NCBI GenBank assembly: GCA_003212375.1
Contig: QCPY01000002.1
Span: 1-64,000 of the forward strand
Length of the DNA stretch: 64,000 nucleotides
Direction: 5' to 3'
Source of the DNA: Prochlorococcus sp. AG-442-N17
GTDB taxonomy: Bacteria; Cyanobacteriota; Cyanobacteriia; PCC-6307; Cyanobiaceae
In this document: in pieces, positions 63,819 to 64,000 of the stretch
Layout of the letters: each line of letters begins with the position of its first letter
Position numbering within the stretch: the stretch's first letter is position 1
Position numbers and translations under genes: made by a program
Notes under the pieces: model-generated
What the model was told of the DNA's origin: nothing
Databases searched by the model: none
What the model saw: only the letters and a program-made list of their open reading frames with translations

Positions 63819-63908
63819 CTATTTAGCTTTCTTAAGTTTGAATTCTCTTCTGACCAAAAGTCCTATTACAACAACACACATATTCATTAGAAAAACGTCT
63901 AATGGCAT
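63819..63908 (-). CDS. Single-pass membrane microprotein, 29 aa, KKAK tail
   Basis: MPLDVFLMNMCVVVIGLLVR then REFKLKKAK. A short span and a basic tail ending K-A-K. Same layout as 41513-41677 and 61455-61601. Confidence 0.55.
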   Translation of the reverse strand: MPLDVFLMNMCVVVIGLLVRREFKLKKAK

Positions 63909-63947
63909 TTAAAAAAAGTCTCTACTTAATTAATAGCAAGAATATAA

Positions 63948-64000
63948 ATGATTGAATCAAGAAAAGTACATAAATATTCAGGGAGAGTAATTACGGGTTA
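63948..64000 (+). CDS. Start of a gene cut by the window edge
   Basis: An ATG at 63948 opens MIESRKVHKYSGRVITG and remains open at the edge. Too short to identify. Confidence 0.35.
   Translation, partial: MIESRKVHKYSGRVITG

Noticed and set aside
1..64000. CRISPR arrays, transposases, integrases or phage structural genes
   Set aside because: I looked for regular spacer-repeat arrays, DDE or recombinase motifs and phage proteins and saw none.

Overview
The window looks like a chromosome segment of a high-light-adapted Prochlorococcus. It is very AT-rich, with short spacers and many tiny genes. It carries high-light-inducible (hli) genes, a KaiB/KaiC clock with no KaiA between kaiB and rplU, the NblS light/stress sensor kinase, a photosystem II S4-domain protein, a plant-type ferredoxin and ClpS. 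This assignment rests on recognised proteins and gene order; no database search was made.

Positions 1-29,450 are mostly conserved core genes: purC/purD, nblS, kaiC/kaiB, rplU/rpmA, truB, a SpoIID-like protein, rnz, a lumenal pentapeptide protein, petF, prmA, serA, an S4 protein, tRNA-Val, a DoxX protein, a photolyase-like protein with an unusual domain order, an isolated DNA-ligase adenylation domain, an SDR, murD, pirin, a GAF protein and a BaiN-type flavoprotein.

Positions 29,500-46,600 are an accessory, microprotein-rich region. About thirty genes of 29-75 codons, many with one membrane segment, lie among two fatty-acid desaturases, an EamA transporter, a SRAP-domain protein and four hli genes in two overlapping pairs. 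Two pseudogenes can be read directly: a cupin whose stops fall largely at expected tryptophan positions, and a HAD-type phosphatase broken by stops and frameshifts. Two hairpins 3.9 kb apart have different stems but the same 11-nt loop and are the best candidates for small RNAs.

Positions 46,600-54,000 return to larger genes: an LptF/LptG-type permease, a polytopic membrane protein, a GT2-GtrA glycosyltransferase, a radical SAM protein, an RmlD-like reductase, a purine nucleosidase and apt. The middle of this block looks like an envelope or glycolipid module.

Positions 54,000-64,000 are again sparse: microproteins, a MarR-type regulator, an FkbM methyltransferase operon with two unrecognised proteins, clpS, and a decayed-looking 3' end. 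Genes under about 60 codons were found by reading the sequence by eye. They are supported by frame, hydrophobicity, motifs or tight spacing, so their confidence is lower.
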